Source: Streptomyces geranii (GTDB lineage: Bacteria > Actinomycetota > Actinomycetes > Streptomycetales > Streptomycetaceae). From it: a stretch of 64,000 nt of DNA. The notes under the pieces are model-generated. The model was given only the letters and a program-made list of their open reading frames with translations. It had not been told where the DNA came from and ran no database searches. Shown here piece after piece: positions 32,018 through 40,205 of the stretch. The stretch lies in contig NZ_PJME01000048.1 in assembly GCF_002954775.1 (NCBI RefSeq), positions 1 through 64,000 on the forward strand, read 5' to 3'. The translations under genes were made by a program, and so were the position numbers. Numbering within the stretch: the first letter of the stretch is position 1; each line of letters opens with the position of its first letter.

Positions 32018-33759
32018 CCCACGACCACGACCTGGTGCTGAAGCCGACCCCCGCCCAGACGGAGGCCGCGCTCAACCCTCCCCCCGGCCGCAACGGCGGA
32101 GACCTGGTCGTGGAGACACTGGCCGGCCTCGGCACCACGACCGTCTTCGGCCTGCCCGGCCAGCACGCCCTGGGCATGTTCGACGCGCTGCGCCGCTCGG
32201 ACCTGCGGTACATCGGCCTGCGGGTGGAGAACAACGCGGGGTTCGCGGCGGACGCGTACGGCAGGGTGACGGGAGAGGCGGCGCCGCTGCTGCTGTCGAC
32301 GGGCCCCGGCGCGCTGACCTCGCTCGCCGCACTCCAGGAGGCGGCGGCGGCCTCGGCGCCGGTGCTGGCGATCAGCAGCCAGGTCCCAACTGCCGGACTG
32401 GGCGGCGGCCGACACGGCTACCTCCACGAACTCCCGGACCAGCAGGCGTCGTTCAGGGGTGTGGTGAAATCGGTCCACACGGTGCGTACGCAGTCGCAGA
32501 TCCCGTCGGCGATCGCGGACGCTTGGAAGTCGGCGCTGACGGTCCCGCACGGCCCGGTGTGGGTGGAGATCCCGCAGGACGTGTTGTTGGCCCAGACCTC
32601 GATCCCGGTGGTGACGGGCGGCGACGCCTTCCCCGAGGAACTGCCCCCGCGCCCCGAACTGACGGCCCTGGCAGCCCACTTGCTGTCCAGTGCCGAGCGC
32701 CCGGCGATCATCGCGGGCGGGGGAGTCGTACGGGCGGACGCGGCAGGGAAGTTGAGGGCGCTGGCGGAGCGGCTGCGGGCGCCGGTGGTGACGACGTACG
32801 GCGGGAAGGGCGCGTTCCCGTGGACGCACCCACTGTCCCTCCAGTCCTGGATGGAGGACCGGCACATGACGGACTTCCTTGAGGACGCCGACGTGTTGCT
32901 GGTGGTGGGCTCGGGGCTGGGCGAACTGTCGTCCAACTACCACACGTTCAGGCCGCGCGGCCGGGTCATCCAAGTCGAGGCGGACCTGGGGAAGTTGGAG
33001 TCCAATCACCCGGCGCTGGGGATCCACGCGGACGCGCGGCTGGCGTTGCAGGCGCTGCTGGAGACCGTGGAGACGGTGGAGCCGGTAGTGGTGGGGGAGG
33101 GCGAGTCGGGGGAGGAAGAAGGGCAGGAAGCGCGGGCGGGCGTGACGGGGCCGGAGCGGGTCCGGGGGGTGCTGGATCGGGTGGGCGAGCGGATCGCCGC
33201 TCAGGAACTCACCCTGGAACAGGGCCTGTTGGCGTCGATCAGGGCGGCGCTGCCGACCCGTTCCCCGTCCTTCTGGGACATGACGATCCTGTCCTACTGG
33301 GCCTGGGCGGGCTTCGACCCGCGCGGCACGAACACGATGCACTCGGCTCAGGGGGCGGGCGGTCTCGGGTACGCGTTCCCGGCGGCGCTGGGGGCTGCGG
33401 TGGCCGATCCGACGTACCCCGTGCTGGCGGTGTCGGGGGACGGCGGCGCGCTGTACGGGATCGCGGAGCTGGCGACGGCCCGGCAGTACGACCTGAACGT
33501 GACCTGGCTGATCGTCGACGACGGGGGTTACGGCATCCTGCGCGAGTACATGACGGACGCGTTCGGGGAGTCGACGGGGACGGAGCTGGCGCGGCCGGAC
33601 TATGTGGCGCTGGCGGAGTCGTTCGGGGTGCCGGGGGTGCGGACGTCGCCGGAGACGCTGGAGGCGGACCTCGCGAAGGCGTTGGGGGAGCCGGGGCCGT
33701 CGGTGGTGGTGCTTCCGGCGCTGCTGCGGATGTTCGCGGCGACGCACTTGGACGGCTGA
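32014..33759 (+). CDS. ThDP-dependent enzyme of acetolactate synthase family
   Basis: This 581-aa enzyme has the three-domain ThDP layout. The N-terminal PYR domain has FGLPGQHALGMFDALR and the catalytic Glu in RVENNAGFAADAYGR. The middle domain is sugar-nucleotide-like. The C-terminal PP domain begins the ThDP motif at GDGGALYG and ends it at VDDGGYGILREYM. The usual NN of the motif is DD here. It may act as a decarboxylase or carboligase on a 2-oxo acid from guanidino-compound breakdown, since it is translationally coupled to speB. A classical biosynthetic acetolactate synthase is less likely because no small subunit is present. Confidence 0.85.
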   Translation: MTHDHDLVLKPTPAQTEAALNPPPGRNGGDLVVETLAGLGTTTVFGLPGQHALGMFDALRRSDLRYIGLRVENNAGFAADAYGRVTGEAAPLLLSTGPGALTSLAALQEAAAASAPVLAISSQVPTAGLGGGRHGYLHELPDQQASFRGVVKSVHTVRTQSQIPSAIADAWKSALTVPHGPVWVEIPQDVLLAQTSIPVVTGGDAFPEELPPRPELTALAAHLLSSAERPAIIAGGGVVRADAAGKLRALAERLRAPVVTTYGGKGAFPWTHPLSLQSWMEDRHMTDFLEDADVLLVVGSGLGELSSNYHTFRPRGRVIQVEADLGKLESNHPALGIHADARLALQALLETVETVEPVVVGEGESGEEEGQEARAGVTGPERVRGVLDRVGERIAAQELTLEQGLLASIRAALPTRSPSFWDMTILSYWAWAGFDPRGTNTMHSAQGAGGLGYAFPAALGAAVADPTYPVLAVSGDGGALYGIAELATARQYDLNVTWLIVDDGGYGILREYMTDAFGESTGTELARPDYVALAESFGVPGVRTSPETLEADLAKALGEPGPSVVVLPALLRMFAATHLDG

Positions 33760-33817
33760 CGGGCCTGCGGGAGGGGGCCTGCGGGCGGGGGCGGGCGGTC
33801 ACCTGCTTCTCAGGGGC

Positions 33818-34552
33818 TCACCTGGTTCCGGCGGCGCCCGTCGTGACGAGGCCCAGCAGGTTGTCGTAGATCTCGGTGAACCGGGTACGTACCGCCTCCG
33901 CGGCCTTGGCGATGTCGGGGGCGGGCGGGTCGTGCGGCCGTTCGAGCAGCAGGTGGACGGTGTCGGCGAGGGCGGTGTCGGGATCGTCGGTGCCGGACGG
34001 GCCGGTGGCTGCATCGGCGATCCCGGCGGTGTTGCCCATGACGGTGACGAATCCGACCAGGACGGCGTGGAGGGCGTACATCTGCCTGGGCAGGGGGAGG
34101 TCGTAGCGCACGATTCCGTGGTCGCGCAGGATCGTCAGTACCGCGATCCCGAGCGCGCTCGTGGTGGCCTCGGCGAAGCGTTCCTGGTCGGCGGGGCGGT
34201 GGAGGAGCTGCCGTAGGGCGCTGTCGTCGCTCTGGAGCCAGCGCAACCAGGGGTTGGCGAGGGTCGTGCGGATGAGGAACGGGGCGAGCCGGCGCGGCAG
34301 GACGGACTGCGGGTCCTGGGTGATCCGCCGGCTGACGGTCTGCAGCCAGGCCATCACCTCGCGCGCGGCCAGCCCCACGAACAGGTCCTCCTTGGTCGCC
34401 CAGTACAGGTAGACCGTGCCCTTGCCGACGCCGGCGGCTGCGGCGATCTCGGCGATGGTCACCTTGCGGACGCCGTGTTCGAGGGCCAGCTCGCGCGCGC
34501 TGTCGAGGATTCTGGCCGCCTTGACGGAGTCGTGTTCGATCAGCCGGCTCAC
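33818..34552 (-). CDS. TetR family regulator of the monooxygenase operon
   Basis: This 244-aa protein has a TetR HTH (about 10-60, with ILDSARELALEHGVRKVTIAE and GVGKGTVYLYWATKEDLF). The GTG at 34552 is preferred because GGGAGG lies 10 nt upstream. It is read after the FAD monooxygenase gene on the same strand, 101 bp apart, and probably represses that gene through the palindrome at 35893-35917. The C-terminal half is helical and of unknown ligand. Confidence 0.87.
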   Translation of the reverse strand: MSRLIEHDSVKAARILDSARELALEHGVRKVTIAEIAAAAGVGKGTVYLYWATKEDLFVGLAAREVMAWLQTVSRRITQDPQSVLPRRLAPFLIRTTLANPWLRWLQSDDSALRQLLHRPADQERFAEATTSALGIAVLTILRDHGIVRYDLPLPRQMYALHAVLVGFVTVMGNTAGIADAATGPSGTDDPDTALADTVHLLLERPHDPPAPDIAKAAEAVRTRFTEIYDNLLGLVTTGAAGTR

Positions 34553-34653
34553 CGTCGTGTTTCCTCCCGTTCGCTGCCTCGGCAGCATGATGTCACGGGG
34601 GTTGAGGGGGGTTCACGGGGGTTCAGGGGGGTGAGCCGGCCAGGGTGGTGCGG

Positions 34654-35874
34654 TCAGGACAGGCCGATGTCGACCGTCTTCATCCGGGAGGCCTTGCTGC
34701 GGTGCTCCAGCTTCGAGATGACCGTACGGCCGACGGTCGTGCCCACCACGTGGTCGAAGAGGGACCGGATCTGGTACTCGGTGTGGTCGGCCGGGACGAA
34801 CAGCTTGCGCATGGCGATGCCGGTCTCCTGGTGGAACTCGATGAAGGGGCGGAGTTTCGCCTCCCAGGCGCCCAGCGCGCCCGGCACGTCTCCGGGGTGC
34901 TGCTCCAGCATCGCGCCCAGCATGTCGGCCCCGGCGAGGCCGCTGGAGGCCCCCATCCCGGAGTAGAGGGTCAGACACCAGGCCGAGTCGCCGACGAGCA
35001 CGACCCTGCCCCGGTGCCAGGTGTCGAGCCGTACCTGTTCGGCGGTGTCGAACAGGTGGTCCGGGGCCTCCTCGAACCGGTCGAGCAGCCAGCCGAGCGT
35101 CGAGCCGGTGGGCTCGGGGCCGAACACGGCGCGGAGCGAGTCGATGGCGGGACGGGTGAACTCGGCGTCCACGTCGTCGGTGCGGTAGTTGAAGAGCACG
35201 GTCGGTGGCCGGTCGGCGAAGGCGAACACCCAGGCGGAGCGGCCCAGTTCGGACATGACGAGACCGTCCGTGCCCCGGAAGCCGGGGACCGGGCCGGGCA
35301 GCGCGCAGGCCGCGAGCATGTAGCCGAGGCGGTGGATGTGGCCGTTGTCGGGCCCGAAGACGAGCCGCCGCACGGTCGAGCGCAGACCGTCGGCGCCGAC
35401 GACGAGGTCGAACCGTTCGGTGGTCACCGTCCCGGCGGCCCGGTCCTCGATGTCGACGTGTACGCCGTCCTTGTCCTGGCGCAGCGCGACGGGCACGGAC
35501 GCGTACCGGATCGCCACGTCATCGGGCAGGGCGTCGAACGCCGCCTGCTCGACATCGCCGCGCACGACGGGGCGTGACTCGCCGGCCACGGCCTCGGCGA
35601 AGCCCATGCCGCGCCGGCGGCGGCCCGCACGGTCGACGTTGTAGTAGGCGATGTCCTCCGAGAAGCGGTCAGGAACCTCGATGCCCAGGCGCTCGGCGGC
35701 GGTGATCCCGGTACCGAAGAGGGTGAGGAAGTACCCGCCGCGCCGCCGCTCGGTGGCCTTCTCCAGGACGACGACGTCCCAGCCGGCCTTGCACAGCCGC
35801 AGGGCGGAGGCGGTCCCACTGACGCCGAGTCCGACGACGAGGGCGCGCTGACGGGGGTTGGGGTTCGTGTTCAT
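34654..35874 (-). CDS. FAD-dependent aromatic-type monooxygenase
   Basis: This 406-aa protein is a group A flavin monooxygenase of the TetX/PHBH type. It starts with the dinucleotide fold ALVVGLGVSGTASALRLCKA and EKA at the second strand. The middle motif LVVGADGLRSTVRRL and the FAD phosphate/ribityl motif VLVGDSAWCLTLYSGMGAS follow. Substrates may be aromatic or tetracycline-like compounds, but cannot be inferred. It lies upstream of its TetR regulator on the same strand and divergent from an epoxide-hydrolase-like gene; the two share a promoter region with a palindrome. A detoxification role is plausible. Confidence 0.88.
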   Translation of the reverse strand: MNTNPNPRQRALVVGLGVSGTASALRLCKAGWDVVVLEKATERRRGGYFLTLFGTGITAAERLGIEVPDRFSEDIAYYNVDRAGRRRRGMGFAEAVAGESRPVVRGDVEQAAFDALPDDVAIRYASVPVALRQDKDGVHVDIEDRAAGTVTTERFDLVVGADGLRSTVRRLVFGPDNGHIHRLGYMLAACALPGPVPGFRGTDGLVMSELGRSAWVFAFADRPPTVLFNYRTDDVDAEFTRPAIDSLRAVFGPEPTGSTLGWLLDRFEEAPDHLFDTAEQVRLDTWHRGRVVLVGDSAWCLTLYSGMGASSGLAGADMLGAMLEQHPGDVPGALGAWEAKLRPFIEFHQETGIAMRKLFVPADHTEYQIRSLFDHVVGTTVGRTVISKLEHRSKASRMKTVDIGLS

Positions 35875-35892
35875 GCCCCCAGACTATACTTA

Positions 35893-35917
35893 CTGACCAG
35901 ATTGGTCATCTGGTCAG
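35893..35917. promoter_or_regulatory. TetR-type operator upstream of the monooxygenase
   Basis: CTGACCAGAT and ATCTGGTCAG form a perfect 10-bp inverted repeat with a 5-bp spacer. A nested palindrome TGACCAGATTGGTCA (35894-35908) lies within it. It is 19 bp before the monooxygenase start, so a bound TetR protein would block that promoter. Confidence 0.85.
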
Positions 35918-36027
35918 TTGCGGCTGGATCGCCCTCCCGGTCACGGTCCCGGTCACGGTCGCCTGACCGGTAGTGAAATCGGACGTGACACCGCGACACC
36001 GCGACGCCTACGAAGGGATTTCCCGCC

Positions 36028-36825
36028 ATGCCCACTGTCTTCGTCCACGGCTTCCCCGAGACGCAGGACGTCTGGGAGCCACTGCTGGCAGAGCTGGAGC
36101 GCTCGGCTCAGACCGGTCTCCGCCCCCACCCGATCCACCCGATCCACCCGGCCCACCCGATCCGTCTGTCCCCGCCCGGTTTCGGGGCGCCCGTGCCGAC
36201 GGGGTTCGGCGCGACGGTCGGGGACTACCGGGACTGGCTCATCGGCGAGTTGGAGCGTTTCGCCGAGCCCGTCGACCTGGTCGGCCACGACTGGGGCGGC
36301 GCGCATGTCGTCAACGCGGTGATGGCCCGCCCGGACCTCGTACGCAGCTGGGTCAGCGATGTGATCGGCCTGTTCGACCCGGAGTACGTGTGGCACGAGT
36401 TCGCCCTGGGCCAGCAGGCGCCGGAGAACACGGACCCGGCCCCGGCGGTCCCGATTGGCCGGGACCTGGCGACGCGGGTCGCGGTGCTGGTGAGGCTCGG
36501 CATGAGCGAGCCGGTGGCGAAGCGGGTGGCGGCGGGCCAGGACGAGACGATGGGCCGAGTCGCGCACACGCTCTACCGATCGGCAACCCAGCCTGCGATG
36601 GCCGAACTGGGCCGCACGCTCGAACGCGCGGCGCGGCGCCCGGGCTTGTCCCTGCTGGCCACCGAGGACCACCTGGTCGGCACGGACGAGCAGCGCGTCC
36701 GTACGGCGGACCGGGCGGGCGCTCGCACGGTGCGGCTCGATGGCCTGGGGCACTGGTGGATGACTCAGGATCCGGTCCGGGGTGCCAAGGTCCTGACCGA
36801 TTTCTGGGACGCGCTAGACCGCTGA
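36028..36825 (+). CDS. alpha/beta hydrolase, epoxide hydrolase/dehalogenase type
   Basis: This 265-aa hydrolase carries FVHGFPETQDVWEPLL (oxyanion-hole loop HGFPE) and DLVGHDWGGAHVV, where Asp is the nucleophile as in epoxide hydrolases and haloalkane dehalogenases. The catalytic His is in LDGLGHWWMTQDP. Residues about 34-47 contain HPIHPIHPAHPI, encoded by four 9-bp DNA repeats. It is divergent from the monooxygenase, so an epoxide formed by that enzyme could be its substrate, which is inference. Its last 12 bp overlap the convergent anti-sigma-like gene. Confidence 0.88.
   Translation: MPTVFVHGFPETQDVWEPLLAELERSAQTGLRPHPIHPIHPAHPIRLSPPGFGAPVPTGFGATVGDYRDWLIGELERFAEPVDLVGHDWGGAHVVNAVMARPDLVRSWVSDVIGLFDPEYVWHEFALGQQAPENTDPAPAVPIGRDLATRVAVLVRLGMSEPVAKRVAAGQDETMGRVAHTLYRSATQPAMAELGRTLERAARRPGLSLLATEDHLVGTDEQRVRTADRAGARTVRLDGLGHWWMTQDPVRGAKVLTDFWDALDR
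36127..36162 (+). repeat. four-unit 9-bp tandem repeat
   Basis: CACCCGATC occurs as units 1, 2 and 4, with CACCCGGCC as unit 3, in frame with the hydrolase gene. The units encode HPI-HPI-HPA-HPI. Confidence 0.85.
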
Positions 36826-37326
36826 CGGGCTCGGTTGACGGGTGACGTCGGGCGTGCCGAGCGACGCCTCCGGCGGCACCGCCGCGCGCTGCGCCGACCG
36901 TGGCACCAACGGCAGTTCCGCCCAGGTCGCCTTCCCGATGCCGTGCGGCCGGGGACAGCAGCCCCAGCGATCCGCGAGGGCCTGTACGAGGGTGAGGCCC
37001 CGTCCGCCCTCGTCGTCGGGGCCGGCCTGCCGGGGCGTGGGCCGACAGTTGTTCGCGTCGGCGACCTCGACGCGCAGACGCCCGTCGTACGTGGCGATCC
37101 GGACGCCGATCTCACGACCGGGCGGGGTGGAGGCGTGCCGCAGGGAGTTGGTGACCAGCTCCGAGAGCAACAGCTCGGCGGTTTCGGCCACTTCGGCGTC
37201 GATCTTCCAGGCGGTGAGTTGTGAGCGGAGGAGTGCGCGGGCTCGGGGGGCGGTGCGGGGGGTGTGGGGGAGTTGCCAGGTGGCTTCGGTGGGGCGGGGG
37301 TTGGGGGTGGGGGTGGTTTCGGGCAT
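36814..37326 (-). CDS. ATP-binding anti-sigma-factor-like kinase (HATPase)
   Basis: This 170-aa protein is a stand-alone HATPase_c_2 protein like RsbW or the Streptomyces regulators beside WhiJ/AbaA-type genes. The N-box is LLLSELVTNSLRHA and the G-box region is DEGGRGLTLVQALADRWG. The ATG at 37326 has AGAGGGGA upstream and follows a Thr/Pro-rich N-terminus. It is divergent from an XRE/DUF397 pair, which is the usual regulatory arrangement. Its 3' end overlaps the hydrolase by 12 bp. Confidence 0.85.
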   Translation of the reverse strand: MPETTPTPNPRPTEATWQLPHTPRTAPRARALLRSQLTAWKIDAEVAETAELLLSELVTNSLRHASTPPGREIGVRIATYDGRLRVEVADANNCRPTPRQAGPDDEGGRGLTLVQALADRWGCCPRPHGIGKATWAELPLVPRSAQRAAVPPEASLGTPDVTRQPSPSAV

Positions 37327-37493
37327 GGGGGTCCCCTCTTCGTCGGCGAGTGCGTTGAGTGCGCAAGCTGTCGCTGCGAGTAAGCGTGATTGCTCGCCGA
37401 GCGACTTGCAAGTGAAACGACTAAGTTCGATTGCTGCGTCTGTGGCGCTGGGTACTCTGATGGGCACGGAGAGGTGCACCAACTGGGGGCGAT

Positions 37494-38369
37494 GTGGCTG
37501 CTGGGGAATACAGGCCGACTGTGCGCAAGCGGGTGCTCGGCACCAATCTCCGGCGACTGCGCGAGGAGCGCGGGTTGTTCCTGGAGGACGCGGCTGAGCA
37601 GCTCAGTTGTCACGCGGCCAAGGTGAGTCGCATCGAGTCGGGGCGCAGTGGCATCCGGCAGCTCGATCTCAAGGTGCTGCTGGATCTCTACGGGGTGAAG
37701 GACCCGGCGGAGCGGGACGGCTGGCTGGCGTTGGCGCGGGAGAGCCGCCGTCAGCGCTGGTGGAGGGTCCTGGAAGACCAACTCCCGCAGGAGTTCCTGG
37801 ACTTGGTCGGTCTGGAGGACGAGGTGTCCGAGTGCCGAGGCTTCCAGCCCGGCATCGTGCCCGGGCTGTTCCAGACCGAGGCGTACGCGACGGCCGTCAT
37901 CCAGGGAGGCATTCCGGGGCCGTTGGACGACGCGCAGAAGACCAAGGTGCGCGTGCGCATGGAGCGGCAGAAGGCGCTGACGCGGACGGACCCAACTCCC
38001 CTCAAGGTGTGGATGATTCTCGGCGAGGCCGCGCTGCGCCAACAGGTCGGCGGGCCCGGCGTCCTGCGGGAACAACTGCTGCACCTGGTCGAGTTGGCCC
38101 AGCTTCCGAACGTCACTTTGCAGGTACTACCCTTCACGGCAGGAGCCTGCCAGGGCGGGCCATATCCCTTCCTGATCTACAGCTTTCCGCCTCCGGCGGG
38201 GCTGGAAGTGGTTCTCCTGGAGAACTTCGCCAGCCACGCGTACCTGGAGACCAGGGAGGACACGGCTCGGCTGGGCGGCGCCTTCGATCACCTCCGTGCC
38301 GCAGCCCTCAGCGCGATGGAATCCGAGTCCCGGATCGTCGAGATCGCCGAGGGGCTGACCGAGTCGTAA
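37494..38369 (+). CDS. XRE-family regulator with DUF5753 (WhiJ/AbaA-like)
   Basis: This 291-aa protein has an N-terminal XRE helix-turn-helix (about 13-70, with LGTNLRRLREERGLFLEDAAE and VSRIESGRSGIRQL). A DUF5753 domain (about 95-275) follows, with GFQPGIVPGLFQTEAYATA, VILGEAALRQ and LLENFASHAYLE. The GTG start follows GGGGGCGAT. The DUF397 gene follows by 13 bp and an ATPase gene is divergent. Related Streptomyces modules influence development and antibiotic production; the local target is unknown. Confidence 0.9.
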   Translation: MAAGEYRPTVRKRVLGTNLRRLREERGLFLEDAAEQLSCHAAKVSRIESGRSGIRQLDLKVLLDLYGVKDPAERDGWLALARESRRQRWWRVLEDQLPQEFLDLVGLEDEVSECRGFQPGIVPGLFQTEAYATAVIQGGIPGPLDDAQKTKVRVRMERQKALTRTDPTPLKVWMILGEAALRQQVGGPGVLREQLLHLVELAQLPNVTLQVLPFTAGACQGGPYPFLIYSFPPPAGLEVVLLENFASHAYLETREDTARLGGAFDHLRAAALSAMESESRIVEIAEGLTES

Positions 38370-38382
38370 GGAAGAGCAGCAC

Positions 38383-38583
38383 ATGTCGTCGCAGCGGACC
38401 ACCTGGTTCAAGAGCAGCTACAGCGGCCAGAACGGCGAGTGCGTAGAAGTCCGTCTCCGGCCGGCCGGTATCGACGTCCGCGACTCGAAGAACCTGCCCG
38501 GCCCTGTCGTCGCTGTCGGCGCCGTGGCGTGGCTGTCGTTTCTCGGTGAGGTGGAACGGGTCGCGCACGCTGCTCGGCGATGA
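38383..38583 (+). CDS. DUF397 domain protein
   Basis: This 66-aa protein matches DUF397: TTWFKSSYSGQNGECVEV, then IDVRDSKNLPGPVVAV and WLSFLGEV. It follows the XRE gene by 13 bp and is probably translated from the same mRNA. DUF397 proteins are thought to act as partners or antitoxin-like ligands of the neighbouring XRE protein. Confidence 0.9.
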   Translation: MSSQRTTWFKSSYSGQNGECVEVRLRPAGIDVRDSKNLPGPVVAVGAVAWLSFLGEVERVAHAARR

Positions 38584-38641
38584 GTGACCCGCCGTCAATA
38601 TTCGAGTGACCGAGCGGAAAGCCCTGCGTAGGGTGACCGCC

Positions 38642-39391
38642 GTGCACCCAGCTGACTTCTACACCGGCATCGTCGCGGACCTCTACGGTCCGCTGAAAGC
38701 CCACTCCCAGGACCCCGAGCCCTACGCGGACTTCATTCACCAAGTCGGCATGCCGGCGCTGGAGTTGGGGTGCGGCGACGGTGAGCCCCTGATCGAGCTG
38801 CGGCGACGTGGTCTGGACGTCGACGGCGTCGACTCCTCCGGCGACATGCTGGAACGGCTCCGGCGCCGGGCCGACGTACAAGGCATTGCTGTCACCGTGT
38901 TCCAGCAGCGCATGGAGGCTCTGGACCTGCCCCGCCGCTACCGCGCGGTCTTCCTCGCCGGGCCGACCTTCACCCTGCTCCCGGACGACGCCACGGCGCT
39001 CGCCGCCCTGCGCGGTATCCGCGCTCACCTGGCCGAGGGCGGCACCGCCCTGGTGCCGCTGTTCACCCCCGAGCCGACCCCCGCCGAACAGCTCGGCCGG
39101 GTACGCACGGCCAGCGCGCCCGACGGTGCCGAACTGCGCGTGTCCGTCGTCGATGAGCGGCGTGACGAGACGGCCCGGACCCAGACGACGCTTCTGCGCT
39201 ACGAACGGCACCTCGGCTCGGACAGCACAGTCGAGGAGCGCCCGTGGACCATGCACTGGTACAGCGGGGAGCAGTTCGAGGAACTGGCCCTCCGCGCCGG
39301 CCTGGTGGTGACCACGGTCACCGACACCGACGGCAAGCCCACCCCTGCCGACGCCTCCGGCGTGCTGCACTTCCGGCTCCAGGTCGGCTGA
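38642..39391 (+). CDS. SAM-dependent methyltransferase
   Basis: This is a class I methyltransferase of about 249 aa with substrate unknown. The SAM-binding motif is ALELGCGDGEPLIELRRRG and the next strand ends VDGVDSSGDMLERLRRR. Motif-IV-like AVFLAGPTFTLLPDD and IRAHLAEGGTALVPLF follow. The GTG at 38642 has TAGGG 8 nt upstream; a GTG at 38606 adds 12 residues but lacks a ribosome site. It lies 58 bp after DUF397 in the same direction. Confidence 0.8.
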   Translation: MHPADFYTGIVADLYGPLKAHSQDPEPYADFIHQVGMPALELGCGDGEPLIELRRRGLDVDGVDSSGDMLERLRRRADVQGIAVTVFQQRMEALDLPRRYRAVFLAGPTFTLLPDDATALAALRGIRAHLAEGGTALVPLFTPEPTPAEQLGRVRTASAPDGAELRVSVVDERRDETARTQTTLLRYERHLGSDSTVEERPWTMHWYSGEQFEELALRAGLVVTTVTDTDGKPTPADASGVLHFRLQVG

Positions 39392-39539
39392 CCGCCTGGC
39401 GTAGGGCCTCTGTTGGGGTCGATCAAGGCGGCGCTGGAGGAGCGTTGGGGCGCGTCGGAGATCACCGTCGACGACTTCGCGGAATGGTTCTGCTTCTCCT
39501 GCATACCGCTACAGGCCGCCGAGGCAGCGTCGATAGTGT

Positions 39540-40172
39540 GTGGCCGTGACGGAGTATTCGTACAGCGTGGCGGACATCGAAGTGCTGGAGTTCGATGCCG
39601 TCGTGCGCAAGCGGCCGGGTATGTACTTCGGGGTGGGGCCCGGAAGTCCGAAGCTGCCGGACAGCCTGCTGTGTGCCGTGGCGCGGCACGTGCTTCATCC
39701 GGCGACAAGGGTTGCCGCGGCGCACACCTTGTGTGGTCTCGTCGAGATCACCAGTGACAGCAGTTTTACGGTGGCCATGGACCAGCCGCACGACTGGGGA
39801 GCCTTCGGTGGTCCCGAACTCGGTTACTACGATTCCCTTTTGGGCCCCGAGTGGTGGTTGCTGGCAGCTGCCGCCGCCGTGTCCCGTCAGGTGACTGTCG
39901 AGATGTGGTGCGCGGGGCGCGGGTTGTGCCAGGAACTCCGTGGCATCCGGCCGCTCGGCCGTCCCCAGGAGTTTCATCCGGCCGAAGGCAGCGGCACGCG
40001 CGTGAGCTTCGCCGTCGATCCGGCGTATGTCGGAGAGCACTTCGTGTTCCCCACGGACCTTGAGAAGCTCGATCTGCACGGTCCGCACTGCCTGGAGCCC
40101 GCCGGTCCGGGTTCTGTTCTTTTCAGGGACGTCCGGGACGGGCACACCACGTCGGAGAGCTTGCACCACTGA
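39540..40172 (+). CDS. degenerate GyrB-like domain protein
   Basis: This 210-aa protein resembles the N-terminal ATPase domain of type II topoisomerase B subunits but is short and altered. VRKRPGMYFGVGPGSP matches the GyrB N-terminal KRPGMYIG segment. Later ELRGIRPLGRPQEFHPAEG and GTRVSFAVDPAYVG match the region after the ATP lid. The usual N-box (DNSVDEA) and G-box (DNGRGIP) are not recognisable. It is therefore unlikely to bind ATP like GyrB. The start is GTG 39540 or GTG 39546, neither with a strong ribosome site. Neighbours are the methyltransferase and the SUMF1-like gene. Confidence 0.65.
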   Translation: MAVTEYSYSVADIEVLEFDAVVRKRPGMYFGVGPGSPKLPDSLLCAVARHVLHPATRVAAAHTLCGLVEITSDSSFTVAMDQPHDWGAFGGPELGYYDSLLGPEWWLLAAAAAVSRQVTVEMWCAGRGLCQELRGIRPLGRPQEFHPAEGSGTRVSFAVDPAYVGEHFVFPTDLEKLDLHGPHCLEPAGPGSVLFRDVRDGHTTSESLHH

Positions 40173-40205
40173 CTGTTGGGCAGGGCTCGTTAGGATCTCC
40201 TGAAC

